This document shows positions 15,773-24,751 of a stretch of DNA of 64,000 nt, piece after piece. Below the pieces are notes generated by a model. That model made no database searches. It was given only the letters and a program-made list of their open reading frames with translations, and was not told the DNA's origin. Position 1 is the first letter of the stretch. Each line of letters begins with the position of its first letter. A program made the position numbers and the translations under genes. This DNA comes from Gp6-AA40 sp032156805. GTDB lineage: Bacteria; Acidobacteriota; Vicinamibacteria; Vicinamibacterales; UBA2999. The DNA lies in the NCBI GenBank assembly GCA_032156805.1, contig JALDXQ010000008.1, forward strand, positions 8,715 through 72,714, written 5' to 3'.

Positions 15773-16609
15773 GTGTCTTTCGACAGTCACTTCAAAGGCT
15801 GGGCGAAACCGGGACCGGTCCCGCCCGGTGCGCTCTCGCCACCCGAGGTGCCGCCCGATGAGACGCTCGACGCGATCAGCGGGCACTTCCGGATCTTTCA
15901 GCTTCGCGACGGTCACCGCTTCTCGACCGATGATGTCCTCGCGGCCTGGTATGGGACGAGCTGGGCACCAACGGCGTCGCGCGTGCTCGACCTCGGATCA
16001 GGCGTCGGCTCGGTCGGAATGATCGCGGCGTGGCGCCTGCCGGGAGCGCGGGTCGTCTCGATCGAAGCGCAGGAGGAAAGCGTCAGGCTCGCGCGCAAGT
16101 CGGCGATCTATAACGGGCTGGAGTCGCGCTACGACATCCGCCACAGCGATTTTCGCAGCGACCGTGCGTTGTCAGCCGACGAGACTTTCGACCTCGTGCT
16201 GGGAAGCCCGCCCTACTTCCCGCCCGGAACGGGCGTCGAGGGAGACCATCCGCAGAAAGTCGCGTGCCGCTTCGAGTTGCGTGGCGACATCACCGACTAC
16301 GCGCGCGTTGCCGGCCGTCACCTGGCGCCTGGCGGTGTCTTTGCCTGCGTGTTTCCTGAAGACCAGCGCACTCGGCTCGAGTCGGCTGCTCGCGCCGCAG
16401 ACACGGTGATCGTGAGACGACGGCCCGTTGTCTTCCGCGAAGGCGAACCGCCGCTCGTGGGGCTCTTCCTGATGATGCGATCGGCCGATCTGCCCCCGGT
16501 CGCTCGCGGGCGAAGCTGGGTCGAGCCGCCGCTGATCATCCGCGCGGCTGATGGGTCGGTGCATCCCGAATACGCCGCAGTCAAACTGGCTTTCGGCTTC
16601 CCCCCTTGA
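15773..16609 (+). CDS. TrmN6-like N6-adenine tRNA methyltransferase
   Basis: About 278 aa from the GTG at 15773. It has the SAM-binding strand RVLDLGSGVGSVG and the catalytic motif GSPPYF, the aligned form of NPPY found in N6-adenine methyltransferases. The closest family I recognise is tRNA1(Val) A37 methyltransferase (YfiC/TrmN6). An N-terminal HFRIFQLRDGHRFSTDDVLAAW block, typical of this family, precedes the Rossmann fold. The start is uncertain because an in-frame GTG at 15749 lies between the arms of the inverted repeat. Confidence 0.78.
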   Translation: MSFDSHFKGWAKPGPVPPGALSPPEVPPDETLDAISGHFRIFQLRDGHRFSTDDVLAAWYGTSWAPTASRVLDLGSGVGSVGMIAAWRLPGARVVSIEAQEESVRLARKSAIYNGLESRYDIRHSDFRSDRALSADETFDLVLGSPPYFPPGTGVEGDHPQKVACRFELRGDITDYARVAGRHLAPGGVFACVFPEDQRTRLESAARAADTVIVRRRPVVFREGEPPLVGLFLMMRSADLPPVARGRSWVEPPLIIRAADGSVHPEYAAVKLAFGFPP

Positions 16610-16655
16610 CCTTCTCGACCGCTTCGGCGAGCATCGCCGGCCGTAAGGATTATCA

Positions 16656-18161
16656 ATGACGAATCGCGTTGGCCTCTTTCTTCCAGTTGTCCTGTTGTAT
16701 CCCTCTGTCGTGCTGGCGCAGACGCCACAGGCCTGCGAAGGCCTGCGCTCCTTGTCGCTCACCAACACAACCATCACGACATCCGCCGTCGTGACCGGCA
16801 GCTTCACACCGCCGGGCAGCTCCAATCCCAACGCCACGATCAGCAACCTCCCGCCGTTCTGCCGTGTGGCTGCCACGCTGAAGCCCACCACCGACTCGGA
16901 GATCAACACCGAGATCTGGTTGCCGATGAGCGGCTGGAATCGGAGGCTGCAATCTGTGGGCAACGGCGCTTGGGCTGGTGTGATCCCGTATGCCGCGATG
17001 GCGGCGGCAGTGACGGGCGGCTACGTGACTGCCGGCACCGATACCGGTCATGTTGGCAACACGGCGAGCTTTGTTCCCGGCCATCCCGAACGCCTGGTGG
17101 ACTACGGCTATCGTTCGGTCCACGAGATGACCATTGCAGCGAAAGCCGTGATTCGTGCGTTCTACGGAGAGGCGCAGCGGTACTCGTACTGGAACGGGTG
17201 CTCCACTGGCGGACGACAAGGGCTGATGGAAGCACAGCGCTTCCCGGCAGACTACGACGGCATCATCGCGGGCGCCCCGGTCAATGCCCGCGTGCATCAG
17301 ATGATCTGGGAGCTCTGGGTCGCTCGAGCCGTGCACAAGGACGCGGCGAGTTACATTCCGCCGGCGAAGTACCGCCTGCTGAACGACGCGGCTCTGGCGA
17401 AGTGTGACGCGGCCGACGGACTGAAAGACGGGCTCATCACGTCGCCCGATCGCTGTCGCGTGGATCCATCAGAGCTGCGATGTACTGGTGCTGACGGCCC
17501 ATCATGCCTCACACCAGCTCAGGTCGATGCGGCAAAGAAGATCTATGCGCCTGCAACGAACCCGCGTACCGGGCGCGAGATCTTCCCCGCACTTCAGCCG
17601 GGCAGCGAGCTGGGATGGGCAGGACTGGCCGGACCCGAGCCGGTTCGCGAGGCGGTCGAGTTCTTTCAGTACGTCGTGTCGAACGATCCGAAGTGGGATT
17701 TCCGCACGCTCGACTTCGATGCCGACGTCGCTCGCGCCGAGAAAGCCGCGAGCCAGATCATCGATGCGGTGGATCCGAACCTTCAGCCGTTCTTCGCGCG
17801 GGGCGGGAAGGTGCTCATGTATCACGGATGGAACGACCAGCTGGTTGCTCCAATGAACAGCGTCAACTACTACCAGGCGGTCGTGGCGGCCACGAAAGGT
17901 TCGGCCGATTCGATCCGTCTCTTCATGATGCCTGGTGTGACCCACTGCCGCGGCGGCGTTGGGCCCGACAACTTCGATCGGATGGCAGCGATCGAGCGAT
18001 GGGTGGAAGGCAGTGAAGCGCCGAGGCAGATCATCGCCGAGCACCTCACCAAGGGCGTCGTCGATCGACGGCGGCCGTTGTGTCCGCATCCGCAGGTCGC
18101 GGTGTACGGAGGCACGGGAAGCGTCGATGAGGCGCAGAACTTTGCCTGTAAAGCACCGTAA
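16656..18161 (+). CDS. Secreted tannase/feruloyl esterase family protein
   Basis: The 501-aa precursor has a signal peptide (cleavage near VVLAQ). The nucleophile motif is GCSTGG (Cys182-Ser183), and a C-terminal VTHCRGG supplies His and the second Cys; with an Asp in the GWNDQLVAP region this forms the CS-D-HC arrangement known in tannases, where the two cysteines tie Ser and His together. It should hydrolyse esters of plant phenolic acids outside the cytoplasm. The gene is followed by a secreted cupin in the same direction, which suggests a small catabolic group for plant-derived aromatics. The exact ester is not predictable. Confidence 0.88.
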   Translation: MTNRVGLFLPVVLLYPSVVLAQTPQACEGLRSLSLTNTTITTSAVVTGSFTPPGSSNPNATISNLPPFCRVAATLKPTTDSEINTEIWLPMSGWNRRLQSVGNGAWAGVIPYAAMAAAVTGGYVTAGTDTGHVGNTASFVPGHPERLVDYGYRSVHEMTIAAKAVIRAFYGEAQRYSYWNGCSTGGRQGLMEAQRFPADYDGIIAGAPVNARVHQMIWELWVARAVHKDAASYIPPAKYRLLNDAALAKCDAADGLKDGLITSPDRCRVDPSELRCTGADGPSCLTPAQVDAAKKIYAPATNPRTGREIFPALQPGSELGWAGLAGPEPVREAVEFFQYVVSNDPKWDFRTLDFDADVARAEKAASQIIDAVDPNLQPFFARGGKVLMYHGWNDQLVAPMNSVNYYQAVVAATKGSADSIRLFMMPGVTHCRGGVGPDNFDRMAAIERWVEGSEAPRQIIAEHLTKGVVDRRRPLCPHPQVAVYGGTGSVDEAQNFACKAP

Positions 18162-18208
18162 GAGCGGCGCTGAAGAATCTTCGCGCCGCGCGTTAACAAG
18201 GAGGGGCT

Positions 18209-18643
18209 ATGAAGTTTCTGGGCATCCTGGCACTGTTGCTCGCCATGGCGATCGTCGTGCGCGCTGATGGCGTTCCTACCGTCGTTACCTACGTTCATCA
18301 CGACAAGGTGTCGGCGACGATGGCCAAGGGAGGCCAGATCATCAACGACAAGGGGCTGATCGTCCTGGCTCAGCGCCGCGGCGCCGGCGAGGCTGAGTTT
18401 CATGAAAAGACCAATCACGTTTTCATCATCGTCGAGGGCGAGGCGACGTTCGTCACCGGTGGCACGCTGGTGAACGGCAGGGATACCGCCCCTGGTCAGC
18501 GTCGCGCGTCAGACGTCCAGGGCGGGCAGGTCCATCACCTGACGAAGGGCGATGTCATCACGATCCCGGCTAAGACACCGCACTGGTTCAAGGAGGTCCC
18601 GACGAAGACGATCGCCTACTACGCGATCAATACGGAACCCTAG
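18209..18643 (+). CDS. Secreted cupin-domain protein
   Basis: The 144-aa protein begins with a short signal peptide (cleavage around VVRADG) and forms a single cupin barrel. Metal-binding candidates are His in FHEKTNHVF, Glu in VEGEATF and a C-terminal His in TPHWFKEVP. A strong AAGGAGGGG precedes the ATG at 18209. Adjacent to the tannase-like esterase. Small periplasmic cupins like this may be isomerases or dioxygenases acting on small acids, but no substrate can be named. Confidence 0.8.
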   Translation: MKFLGILALLLAMAIVVRADGVPTVVTYVHHDKVSATMAKGGQIINDKGLIVLAQRRGAGEAEFHEKTNHVFIIVEGEATFVTGGTLVNGRDTAPGQRRASDVQGGQVHHLTKGDVITIPAKTPHWFKEVPTKTIAYYAINTEP

Positions 18644-18703
18644 CGAGGCGCGGCCTCAGACCGCCTCGCCGGGCTCAGCGTTTTCTGGCCCCGCTTCGCG
18701 GGG
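18643..18703 (+). terminator. Two GC-rich hairpins after the cupin gene
   Basis: GCGAGGCG at 18643-18650 pairs with CGCCTCGC at 18662-18669, beginning in the stop codon. A second stem, CCCCGC-TTC-GCGGGG, occupies 18689-18703 after a TTTT. The order is not that of a classic intrinsic terminator, so function is uncertain. Confidence 0.45.
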
Positions 18704-18783
18704 CGAGCCGTCTTGACCGGGGAAACCTGATTCGTTGTCGGCAATCGAGCCGGTCAAGCCGGCGAGTGTCCAGGGAGGGCATC

Positions 18784-19629
18784 ATGACGGGCTGGTCTGC
18801 GACATTCTCTCGCCGGAACTTCATGCGAACAGGGATCGCGGCGATGATTGGTGCGGAATGGAGCGCACGCAGCACCATGGCCTTTGGTGAAACGCAGACG
18901 TCGTCGCCGGCCAGGCCGGAGTCGGGAGCGGTGAAAGCGCTGGTGTTCGATGTCTTCGGCACCGTTGTCGACTGGCGCTCGTCGGTCGCGCAGGAAGTCG
19001 ACCAACTGGCGAAGAAGAAGGGCTTTCAGGTCGATGGCGCGAAGTTCGCCGATGCGTGGCGCGCCGGCTATGGTCCCAGCATGAACCGCGTGCGACAGGG
19101 TGAGCTTCCCTGGACGAAGCTCGATGCCCTGCACCGGATGATGCTCGACAAGATCCTGGTCGACTTCAAGATCACCAATCTGTCAGAGGCCGAGATCGAC
19201 ACGCTCAACCGTGCGTGGCACCGGTTGCGGCCGTGGCCCGACTCGGTCAGCGGCCTGACGCGGCTCAAGAAGCGCTTCATCATCGCGCCGCTCTCGAACG
19301 GCAACGTCTCGCTGATGACGAATCTCGCCAAGTTCGGGGGGCTCCCCTGGGACGTCATTCTGGGAGCGGAGCTGGCGCGGCACTACAAACCGGACCGCGA
19401 GGTGTATCAATCGGCCGCCGACATCCTCGACCTGAAGGTGGGCGAGATCCTGATGGTGGCCGCTCATCTCGGCGACCTGCGAGCGGCAAAAGGCGTCGGC
19501 CTGCAGACCGCGTTCGTGCCGAGGCCGCTCGAATTGGGCCCGGGCGGCACGCCCGATCTGAAGCCGGATTCGACGGTCGACCTGACGGCGACAGACTTCA
19601 ACGACCTCGCCCGTCAGCTCGGCATCTGA
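18784..19629 (+). CDS. Tat-exported haloacid-dehalogenase-like (type II) protein
   Basis: 281 aa from the ATG at 18784, which has GGAGGG just upstream; a GTG at 18766 would add six residues. The N-terminus carries a twin-arginine signal (SRRNFMRTG, Arg10-Arg11), then a HAD fold of the L-2-haloacid dehalogenase type: nucleophile Asp in FDVFGTVVDW, Ser/Asn in APLSNGN, Lys in HYKPDREVY and Asp in HLGDLRAA. The Asn typical of true dehalogenases is His in the last motif, as in many uncharacterised relatives. Export of such an enzyme is unusual. Substrate unknown; dehalogenase activity is possible but not certain. Confidence 0.78.
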   Translation: MTGWSATFSRRNFMRTGIAAMIGAEWSARSTMAFGETQTSSPARPESGAVKALVFDVFGTVVDWRSSVAQEVDQLAKKKGFQVDGAKFADAWRAGYGPSMNRVRQGELPWTKLDALHRMMLDKILVDFKITNLSEAEIDTLNRAWHRLRPWPDSVSGLTRLKKRFIIAPLSNGNVSLMTNLAKFGGLPWDVILGAELARHYKPDREVYQSAADILDLKVGEILMVAAHLGDLRAAKGVGLQTAFVPRPLELGPGGTPDLKPDSTVDLTATDFNDLARQLGI

Positions 19630-19630
19630 G

Positions 19631-20095
19631 GTGGCCATTTCCGTTGGTGTGATCTCTGACACGCACGGCCTCCTGCGACCCGAGGCCGTCGCCGCGCTGG
19701 GTGGCTCGGAGCTGATACTTCACGCTGGCGATGTCGGTGACCCCGAGATCCTGAAAAGGCTTCGTCACATCGCTCCGACTGTTGCGGTGCGAGGAAACGT
19801 GGATACGGCCGCGTGGGCGAGCGTGCTGCCGATGACGGAAGTCGTCGAGATCGGCGAACTGCGGCTCTATATGCTCCACGACCTTGCCGCGCTCGACCTC
19901 GATGCGAAGGCGGCGGGATTTGCCGCCGTCATTTCAGGGCACACGCATCGCCCCGTCGCAGACATGCGCGGTCGTGTGCTGTATCTGAATCCTGGCAGCG
20001 CGGGGCCTCGCCGATTCTCGCTGCCGATTGCGGTGGCACGGCTTCAGATCGACGGCACGACACTGTCACACGAGATCGTGGAGTTGCGACCCTGA
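19631..20095 (+). CDS. YfcE/MJ0936-type metallophosphoesterase
   Basis: The 154-aa protein shows the calcineurin-like metal ligands in order: DTHG, GDVGD, GNVD, and GHTHRP near the C-terminus, followed by NPGS. It starts at GTG 19631, one base after the stop of the HAD gene, so the two are probably co-translated. This compact family hydrolyses phosphodiesters or phosphomonoesters in the cytoplasm; the natural substrate is not known. Confidence 0.88.
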   Translation: MAISVGVISDTHGLLRPEAVAALGGSELILHAGDVGDPEILKRLRHIAPTVAVRGNVDTAAWASVLPMTEVVEIGELRLYMLHDLAALDLDAKAAGFAAVISGHTHRPVADMRGRVLYLNPGSAGPRRFSLPIAVARLQIDGTTLSHEIVELRP

Positions 20096-20118
20096 AGCAG
20101 TCCTATCCAGCGTCCTCG

Positions 20119-20167
20119 CACCAAGGACCAAGGACTGACGAAGAACCAGGGCCCAAGAACCGAGGAC
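20119..20167. repeat. Heptamer array (CACCAAG/GACCAAG type)
   Basis: CACCAAG, GACCAAG, GACTGAC, GAAGAAC, CAGGGCC, CAAGAAC and CGAGGAC follow in strict 7-bp register between two convergent genes. The same heptamer theme returns at 47688-47715. Confidence 0.75.
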
Positions 20168-20179
20168 GATCAGTAAGGC

Positions 20180-21259
20180 TCACGCTGGCTGCCGACTCGC
20201 GGTCATCGCCGCCGTCACGGCCTTCGTCATGTCCGCGGTTGTCGCGCGACCACCGAGATCGGGAGTCTTCACGCGTTCATCGGCCAGGACCGATTCGATC
20301 GCAGACAGAATACGGTCGTACGCCGCGCGCTCGCCGAGATGGTCGAGCATCATCGCGCCCGCCCAGATTGCCGCGATCGGGTTGGCGATTCCCTGGCCAG
20401 CAATGTCGGGTGCCGAGCCGTGAATCGGCTCGAACATCGATGGAGTGGTGCGATCCGGGTTGATGTTGCCCCCGGGTGCGACGCCGAGGCTGCCCGAGAT
20501 CGCCGAGCCGATGTCGGTGATGATGTCGCCAAACAGGTTCGACGCGACGATCACGTCGAGCGTCTGTGGATGCGTCACCATCCGCGCGCACAGCGCGTCC
20601 ACGTGGTACTTCCGCAGTTCGACCTCGGGGAACTCCTTTGCGACAGAAGCGACGACCTCGTCCCACATCACCATGGCGTGCTGCAATGCGTTCGACTTCG
20701 TGGCGCTCGCCAGTAGCTTTCGGGGGCGTGACGCCGCCAGCTTGAACGCGTAGCGCGCGATGCGCTCGATGCCATGTCGAGTGAACACGCCGGTCTGCTC
20801 GGCCACTTCCTGCGGTGTTCCCCGATGCAGCCGTCCACCGATTCCGCAGTACTCACCCTCGGAGTTCTCGCGCACGCAGATCATGTCGATATCCGCCGCG
20901 CCGCGCCCGGCGAGCGGTGACGAGATACCTGGCAGCAGACGCATCGGCCGCAGGTTGACCCACTGACCAAGACGTTGGCGCAACGGCAGGATCAGTTCCC
21001 GTGCCGAGATGTGATCGGCCACTCGAGGATCGCCGATCGCGCCGAGGTAAATCGCGTCGAACCTCATGAGGCGATCGACGCCGTCGTCGTCCATCATGCG
21101 ACCGTGCTGAAGGTAGTAGTCGCATCCCCAGGGGATCTGCGTGAACTCGCACCGGAAGCCGCCCTGTTCGGCAGCAAGATTCAGGACATCGATGGCTGCG
21201 GGAACGACTTCTTTGCCAATGCCGTCTCCGGCAATCACTGCAATGCGATAGTTCTTCAT
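20180..21259 (-). CDS. Tartrate/D-malate dehydrogenase (isopropylmalate dehydrogenase superfamily)
   Basis: The 359-aa protein belongs to the beta-decarboxylating dehydrogenases: GDGIGKEV at the N-terminus, ICVRENSEGEY in the middle, the Lys/Asp catalytic region (VDALCARMV) and the metal-binding DIITDIGSAISG. Features such as RMMDDDGVDRLMRFDAIYLG match tartrate dehydrogenase/D-malate dehydrogenase rather than LeuB. It oxidises tartrate, D-malate or a related hydroxyacid with NAD+ and Mn2+/Mg2+. The symporter gene upstream on the same strand could import such an acid. Confidence 0.83.
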   Translation of the reverse strand: MKNYRIAVIAGDGIGKEVVPAAIDVLNLAAEQGGFRCEFTQIPWGCDYYLQHGRMMDDDGVDRLMRFDAIYLGAIGDPRVADHISARELILPLRQRLGQWVNLRPMRLLPGISSPLAGRGAADIDMICVRENSEGEYCGIGGRLHRGTPQEVAEQTGVFTRHGIERIARYAFKLAASRPRKLLASATKSNALQHAMVMWDEVVASVAKEFPEVELRKYHVDALCARMVTHPQTLDVIVASNLFGDIITDIGSAISGSLGVAPGGNINPDRTTPSMFEPIHGSAPDIAGQGIANPIAAIWAGAMMLDHLGERAAYDRILSAIESVLADERVKTPDLGGRATTADMTKAVTAAMTASRQPA

Positions 21260-21313
21260 GTCTGCCTACAGCGTAGGCCGGACCCCGCTCTGCGGACCGG
21301 CGGCAAAGTGGAT

Positions 21314-22714
21314 CTACGAGACGGGATCCGCCCTGCGGTTCAAAAGCATCACGACGAAGAACGCGACCGCCGCTGCGATCAGACCCGATAGCGTAGGGTC
21401 CAGCCACGGATAGCGTCCGGCAACCCCAAAGCGTACCACGAGCAGCACGGCGACGCCCGCGGCAATGGCCGCGAGGGCTTCAGCCCGGCCGGCTCGGCGC
21501 GAGTAGAGCCCACCGAGCACGGGAACGAACAGGCTCACTCCGAGCAGCGAGTAGAAGACGGTCATCGCCTGGACGATGGTGCCGAGGTAGATCGAGAGCA
21601 GGACGCCGAGTACTCCGCCCGCGACAGCCGCAATGCGAGCGACCAGCAGCAACTCGCCGTCCGATGCCGTGGGCCGAACGTACCTCTGAAAGAGGTCCTT
21701 CGAGACCGACGTAGAGATCATGAAGAGGATCGCGTCGCAGGTGTCGACCTCGGTCGAGAAAACTGCCGCCAGCGCCAGCGCGCCGATCCAGGCTGGCAGC
21801 AACTGAGTGAGCACGGTCGGGAGCACGAGGTCGGGTGCGACGTCCGGCGGCAACGCGACGCGCCCGGTCATCCCGATCAGCACCGGGAGAAACGCGAACA
21901 GCATCAGCGCCGCTCCGTTCAGAGCCACACCCAATCGGAGTGCCCGCGCGCTTTCGGCGCCGTACGACTTCTGAATCAGGCCCGGGGAGATCACGAATGC
22001 TGGCCCCGTGAGCGCGAGAAGCGTCCATCCTGATCCGGGGCCCGATGAGTGCGTGATGTCAGCGAAGGTGGCGGGAAGAGATGCCGACGCAAACGCGTCC
22101 GGACCTCCAACGCCACTGACGGCAAACGGCACCGCCACTGCGAAGCCGACCAGCATGACGATCAGTTGCAGCGTATTGACCCACGCCGTGCCGAGCAGTC
22201 CGCCGGCAGTGAAGTAGATCGTCATGATGCCGCCGCCGATGACCGATCCGACCCAGCGTGGCGCGCCGGTCAGCACGTTGATGATCGCGGCGCCGGCAAT
22301 GAGCTGTGCGGCAAGGATCCACAGACTGCCAAAGCAGACGAGGCTCGTGATCACCGCGCGGACGGTCGGACCATAGCGAAACTCGAGAAAGTCGCCCGTG
22401 GTGTAGAAGCCGTGCTCTTTCGCGAGCGCCCAAAGTTTTGGGCCGACCCAGAAGGCGAGAGCAAACGATGCGATACCGGCGGAGCCGCTCCACCACCACG
22501 CGTTCAGCCCTTCGCGATACGCGAGGCCGGCGACGTTGACCGTCGCGCCGGCGCCGATATTGGCCGCCAGCATCGACGACAGCACGAGGCCGGGTCCAAG
22601 GCTTCGCCCGGCAACGAAAAACGCGCTGCTCGTCCTTACGTATCGCGCGGTCCACAGACCGAGGGCGACCACGGTCAGGGAGTACACGACGAGCAGAACG
22701 AGATGCAGGCTCAT
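21314..22714 (-). CDS. Sodium:solute symporter (SSS family)
   Basis: The 466-aa integral membrane protein has about 12-13 hydrophobic helices and the LeuT-type fold typical of SSS transporters (SLGPGLVLSSMLAANIGAG near the N-terminus, a conserved region in helix 1-2). It should use the sodium gradient to import a small organic solute. It is followed on the same strand by the tartrate/malate-type dehydrogenase (54 nt), consistent with organic acid uptake, but the substrate is inference. Its ATG lies directly downstream of a heptamer array and has no recognisable ribosome binding site. Confidence 0.87.
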   Translation of the reverse strand: MSLHLVLLVVYSLTVVALGLWTARYVRTSSAFFVAGRSLGPGLVLSSMLAANIGAGATVNVAGLAYREGLNAWWWSGSAGIASFALAFWVGPKLWALAKEHGFYTTGDFLEFRYGPTVRAVITSLVCFGSLWILAAQLIAGAAIINVLTGAPRWVGSVIGGGIMTIYFTAGGLLGTAWVNTLQLIVMLVGFAVAVPFAVSGVGGPDAFASASLPATFADITHSSGPGSGWTLLALTGPAFVISPGLIQKSYGAESARALRLGVALNGAALMLFAFLPVLIGMTGRVALPPDVAPDLVLPTVLTQLLPAWIGALALAAVFSTEVDTCDAILFMISTSVSKDLFQRYVRPTASDGELLLVARIAAVAGGVLGVLLSIYLGTIVQAMTVFYSLLGVSLFVPVLGGLYSRRAGRAEALAAIAAGVAVLLVVRFGVAGRYPWLDPTLSGLIAAAVAFFVVMLLNRRADPVS

Positions 22715-22716
22715 GT

Positions 22717-22744
22717 AATTCAGAATTCAGGATTCAGAATTACT
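22717..22744. repeat. Heptamer array (AATTCAG) between symporter and P1 peptidase
   Basis: AATTCAG, AATTCAG, GATTCAG and AATTACT fill the gap completely. The TAA of the peptidase gene is inside the last unit and the symporter ATG is 3 nt beyond the first. Same theme as 33626, 47606 and 49099. Confidence 0.8.
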
Positions 22745-23831
22745 TGAATCTCGAGGGGATCGTGCCAAGATCCCGCGCGGCAGGAAGACCTCCTGAAGAT
22801 GTGGCCTGAACGGCGGCGCGTACGATCGCTTCGGAAAGAGCGTCGGCTGCCAGCGCGCCAATCGCGGTGACGTCGGCTTCGCCCGTCCATGTCGCGGTTG
22901 CGAGCGAGAACACCGTGTCACCGTCAGCGGTGGTGTGCGACGGCACCACGGCACGCGCCAATCCATCGTCAGCCATCAGCGCCACGCGGTTGACCTGAGA
23001 CTTGGTGAGGCGAGCGTTCGTCGCGACGATCGCGATCGTGGTGTTTCCTCCGGGCTGAGGTGCGCCCGTTGCGGGCAAGGGGGATCGAAGCAGGACGCGA
23101 GCGTCCGCCAGGCGTTTTCCATCTTCGGTGCGGATACCGGCAACGACGCTGCCCGTCGTCGGGTCGACCACGTCACCGACCGCATTGACGGCGGCGATGG
23201 CGCCAACGACGAGACCGTTCGAGAGCGTGATCGACGCGGAACCGATTCCAGCTTTCATGGCACGGTCGCGGCCGCCGCGGAGCTTGCCGACCGTCGCGCC
23301 CGCCCCTGCACCAACATTGCCTTCGGCGACCGGCCCGTTGCTTGCGACCGTCGCTGCGCGGTATCCGCAGTCTGCGGTCGGCCTGATGCTCGAATCGCCG
23401 CCGAACCCAAGATCCATCAGCACTGCCGCGGGAACGATCGGGACCACTGTTCCCGCGACGGCGTAGCCAATTTTGCGCTCTTCCAGATAGCGGACGACGC
23501 CTTGAGCGGCGTCGAGACCGTACGCGCTGCCACCGGTCAGCACGATCGCGTTGACGCGTTCCACCATGTTCAGTGGATCGAGCAGATCCGTCTCCCGTGT
23601 GCCCGGTGCGGCGCCGCGCTGTGACACACCACCGATCGCCCCGGCGCTATCGACGAGGATGACTGTGCATCCAGTCGGCCGTTCAGCGAGCGTGTGGTGG
23701 CCGACCCTGAGCCCGGTGACCTGAGTCAGGCCCTTTCCAGGTGCCATTTGCTTCACCGTCGACTGAACCTGGGTTGAAACCGTAGCGGCAGCCGCCAGCG
23801 TGACCACGACCGCCACCAGCTTCCACGTCAT
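22740..23831 (-). CDS. Secreted P1-family peptidase (DmpA/aminopeptidase type)
   Basis: 363 aa from the ATG at 23831, preceded by GGAGCG; the protein starts with a signal peptide ending near VSTQVQS. P1 peptidases are made as precursors that cleave themselves before a nucleophilic Ser or Thr; here the candidate is in GGNTTIAIVATNA, with a Thr. The N-terminal half has the family motif TGGSAYGLDAA. A longer frame to 23945 exists only because the GTCCGGCT palindrome is open there (it reads SVRLQPDLE). Aminopeptidase or amidase acting on D- or beta-amino acid peptides is possible. Confidence 0.85.
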   Translation of the reverse strand: MTWKLVAVVVTLAAAATVSTQVQSTVKQMAPGKGLTQVTGLRVGHHTLAERPTGCTVILVDSAGAIGGVSQRGAAPGTRETDLLDPLNMVERVNAIVLTGGSAYGLDAAQGVVRYLEERKIGYAVAGTVVPIVPAAVLMDLGFGGDSSIRPTADCGYRAATVASNGPVAEGNVGAGAGATVGKLRGGRDRAMKAGIGSASITLSNGLVVGAIAAVNAVGDVVDPTTGSVVAGIRTEDGKRLADARVLLRSPLPATGAPQPGGNTTIAIVATNARLTKSQVNRVALMADDGLARAVVPSHTTADGDTVFSLATATWTGEADVTAIGALAADALSEAIVRAAVQATSSGGLPAARDLGTIPSRFK

Positions 23832-23843
23832 AGATCGCTCCAG

Positions 23844-23885
23844 GTCCGGCTGAAGCCGGACACTACATACTCCACGTACTCTACG
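23844..23885. repeat. GTCCGGCT palindrome with tandem TACTCNACG tail
   Basis: GTCCGGCTGAAGCCGGAC at 23844-23861 is followed by ACACTAC and then by 9-bp units TACTCCACG and TACTCTACG plus TACTACG. It occupies the gap between panC and the P1 peptidase gene. Confidence 0.75.
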
Positions 23886-23887
23886 TA

Positions 23888-24745
23888 CTACGATTGTCCC
23901 GGAACACAACGCATGTTGTCGATCAGCCGAGTGGCCCCGACCCACAGTGCGCCCGCGGCGATGACCGGACCGGTGACACGCGTAATCGGCTGGAAGTCGA
24001 GCGGATCGACGATCTCGAGGTACTCGAGCCTCAGGCGGTCGTCGAATGGAATCTGGCCTGATGCAAGTTGCTTGAGATCGCCGACGCTCGTGACCCCTGC
24101 GGCAATGGCCGCTTTGACCTCGGTCAGCGCGAGGAACAACGCTGGAGCAAGCTGTCGTTCCTCCTGGCTCAGTCGCTGGTTACGCGAGCTCAATGCCAGG
24201 CCATCCGCTTCGCGCACGGTCGGCACACCGATTACGGTCGTCGGAATGTTGAAGTCGGAGACGAGACGGCCAATCACCGCCAGCTGCTGCGCATCCTTCT
24301 CCCCGAAGTACGATCGATCCGCCTGCGCGATCTCGAACAGCTTTAGGACGACGGTTGCCACGCCGCTGAAGTGTCCGGGCCGGTAGCGACCACAGAGATG
24401 ATTGGCGAGTCTTCCGACATCGACGCTGCATTCAATGGGAGTCGGATACATCTCGGCAACCGTTGGTGCAAACACCAAATCGACGCCGAGCGACCTGCAG
24501 ATCTCCGTGTCTGCTTCGAGCGAGCGCGGGTATCGTTCGAGGTCTTCGGGCCGATCGAACTGAATTGGGTTGACGAAGATGCTGACCACAACGGTCGCGC
24601 ACTCGGCTCGCGCGCGGCGAATGAGGCTGGCGTGCCCGTCGTGCAGCGCGCCCATGGTTGGAACCAGGCCGACCAGACCCGCAGAACGCCTCGACGCGAC
24701 CTGCGAGCGGAGGTCGGCGATGGTCTCGACACGCTCGAGTGGCAT
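23888..24745 (-). CDS. panC: Pantothenate synthetase
   Basis: The 285-aa enzyme joins pantoate and beta-alanine with ATP, the last step of pantothenate synthesis in the cytoplasm. It contains the nucleotide-binding PTMGALHDGHASLIRRA motif, SIFVNPIQF, and the KDAQQLAVI block, and ends with the usual LIDN segment. It lies 6 nt downstream of panB on the same strand, forming a panB-panC operon. panD and panE are not in the window. Confidence 0.95.
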   Translation of the reverse strand: MPLERVETIADLRSQVASRRSAGLVGLVPTMGALHDGHASLIRRARAECATVVVSIFVNPIQFDRPEDLERYPRSLEADTEICRSLGVDLVFAPTVAEMYPTPIECSVDVGRLANHLCGRYRPGHFSGVATVVLKLFEIAQADRSYFGEKDAQQLAVIGRLVSDFNIPTTVIGVPTVREADGLALSSRNQRLSQEERQLAPALFLALTEVKAAIAAGVTSVGDLKQLASGQIPFDDRLRLEYLEIVDPLDFQPITRVTGPVIAAGALWVGATRLIDNMRCVPGQS

Positions 24746-24751
24746 TCGCTG

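Noticed and set aside
23832..23945. N-terminal extension of the P1 peptidase from 23945
   Set aside because: It runs through the GTCCGGCT palindrome and into panC; the signal peptide starts at ATG 23831.
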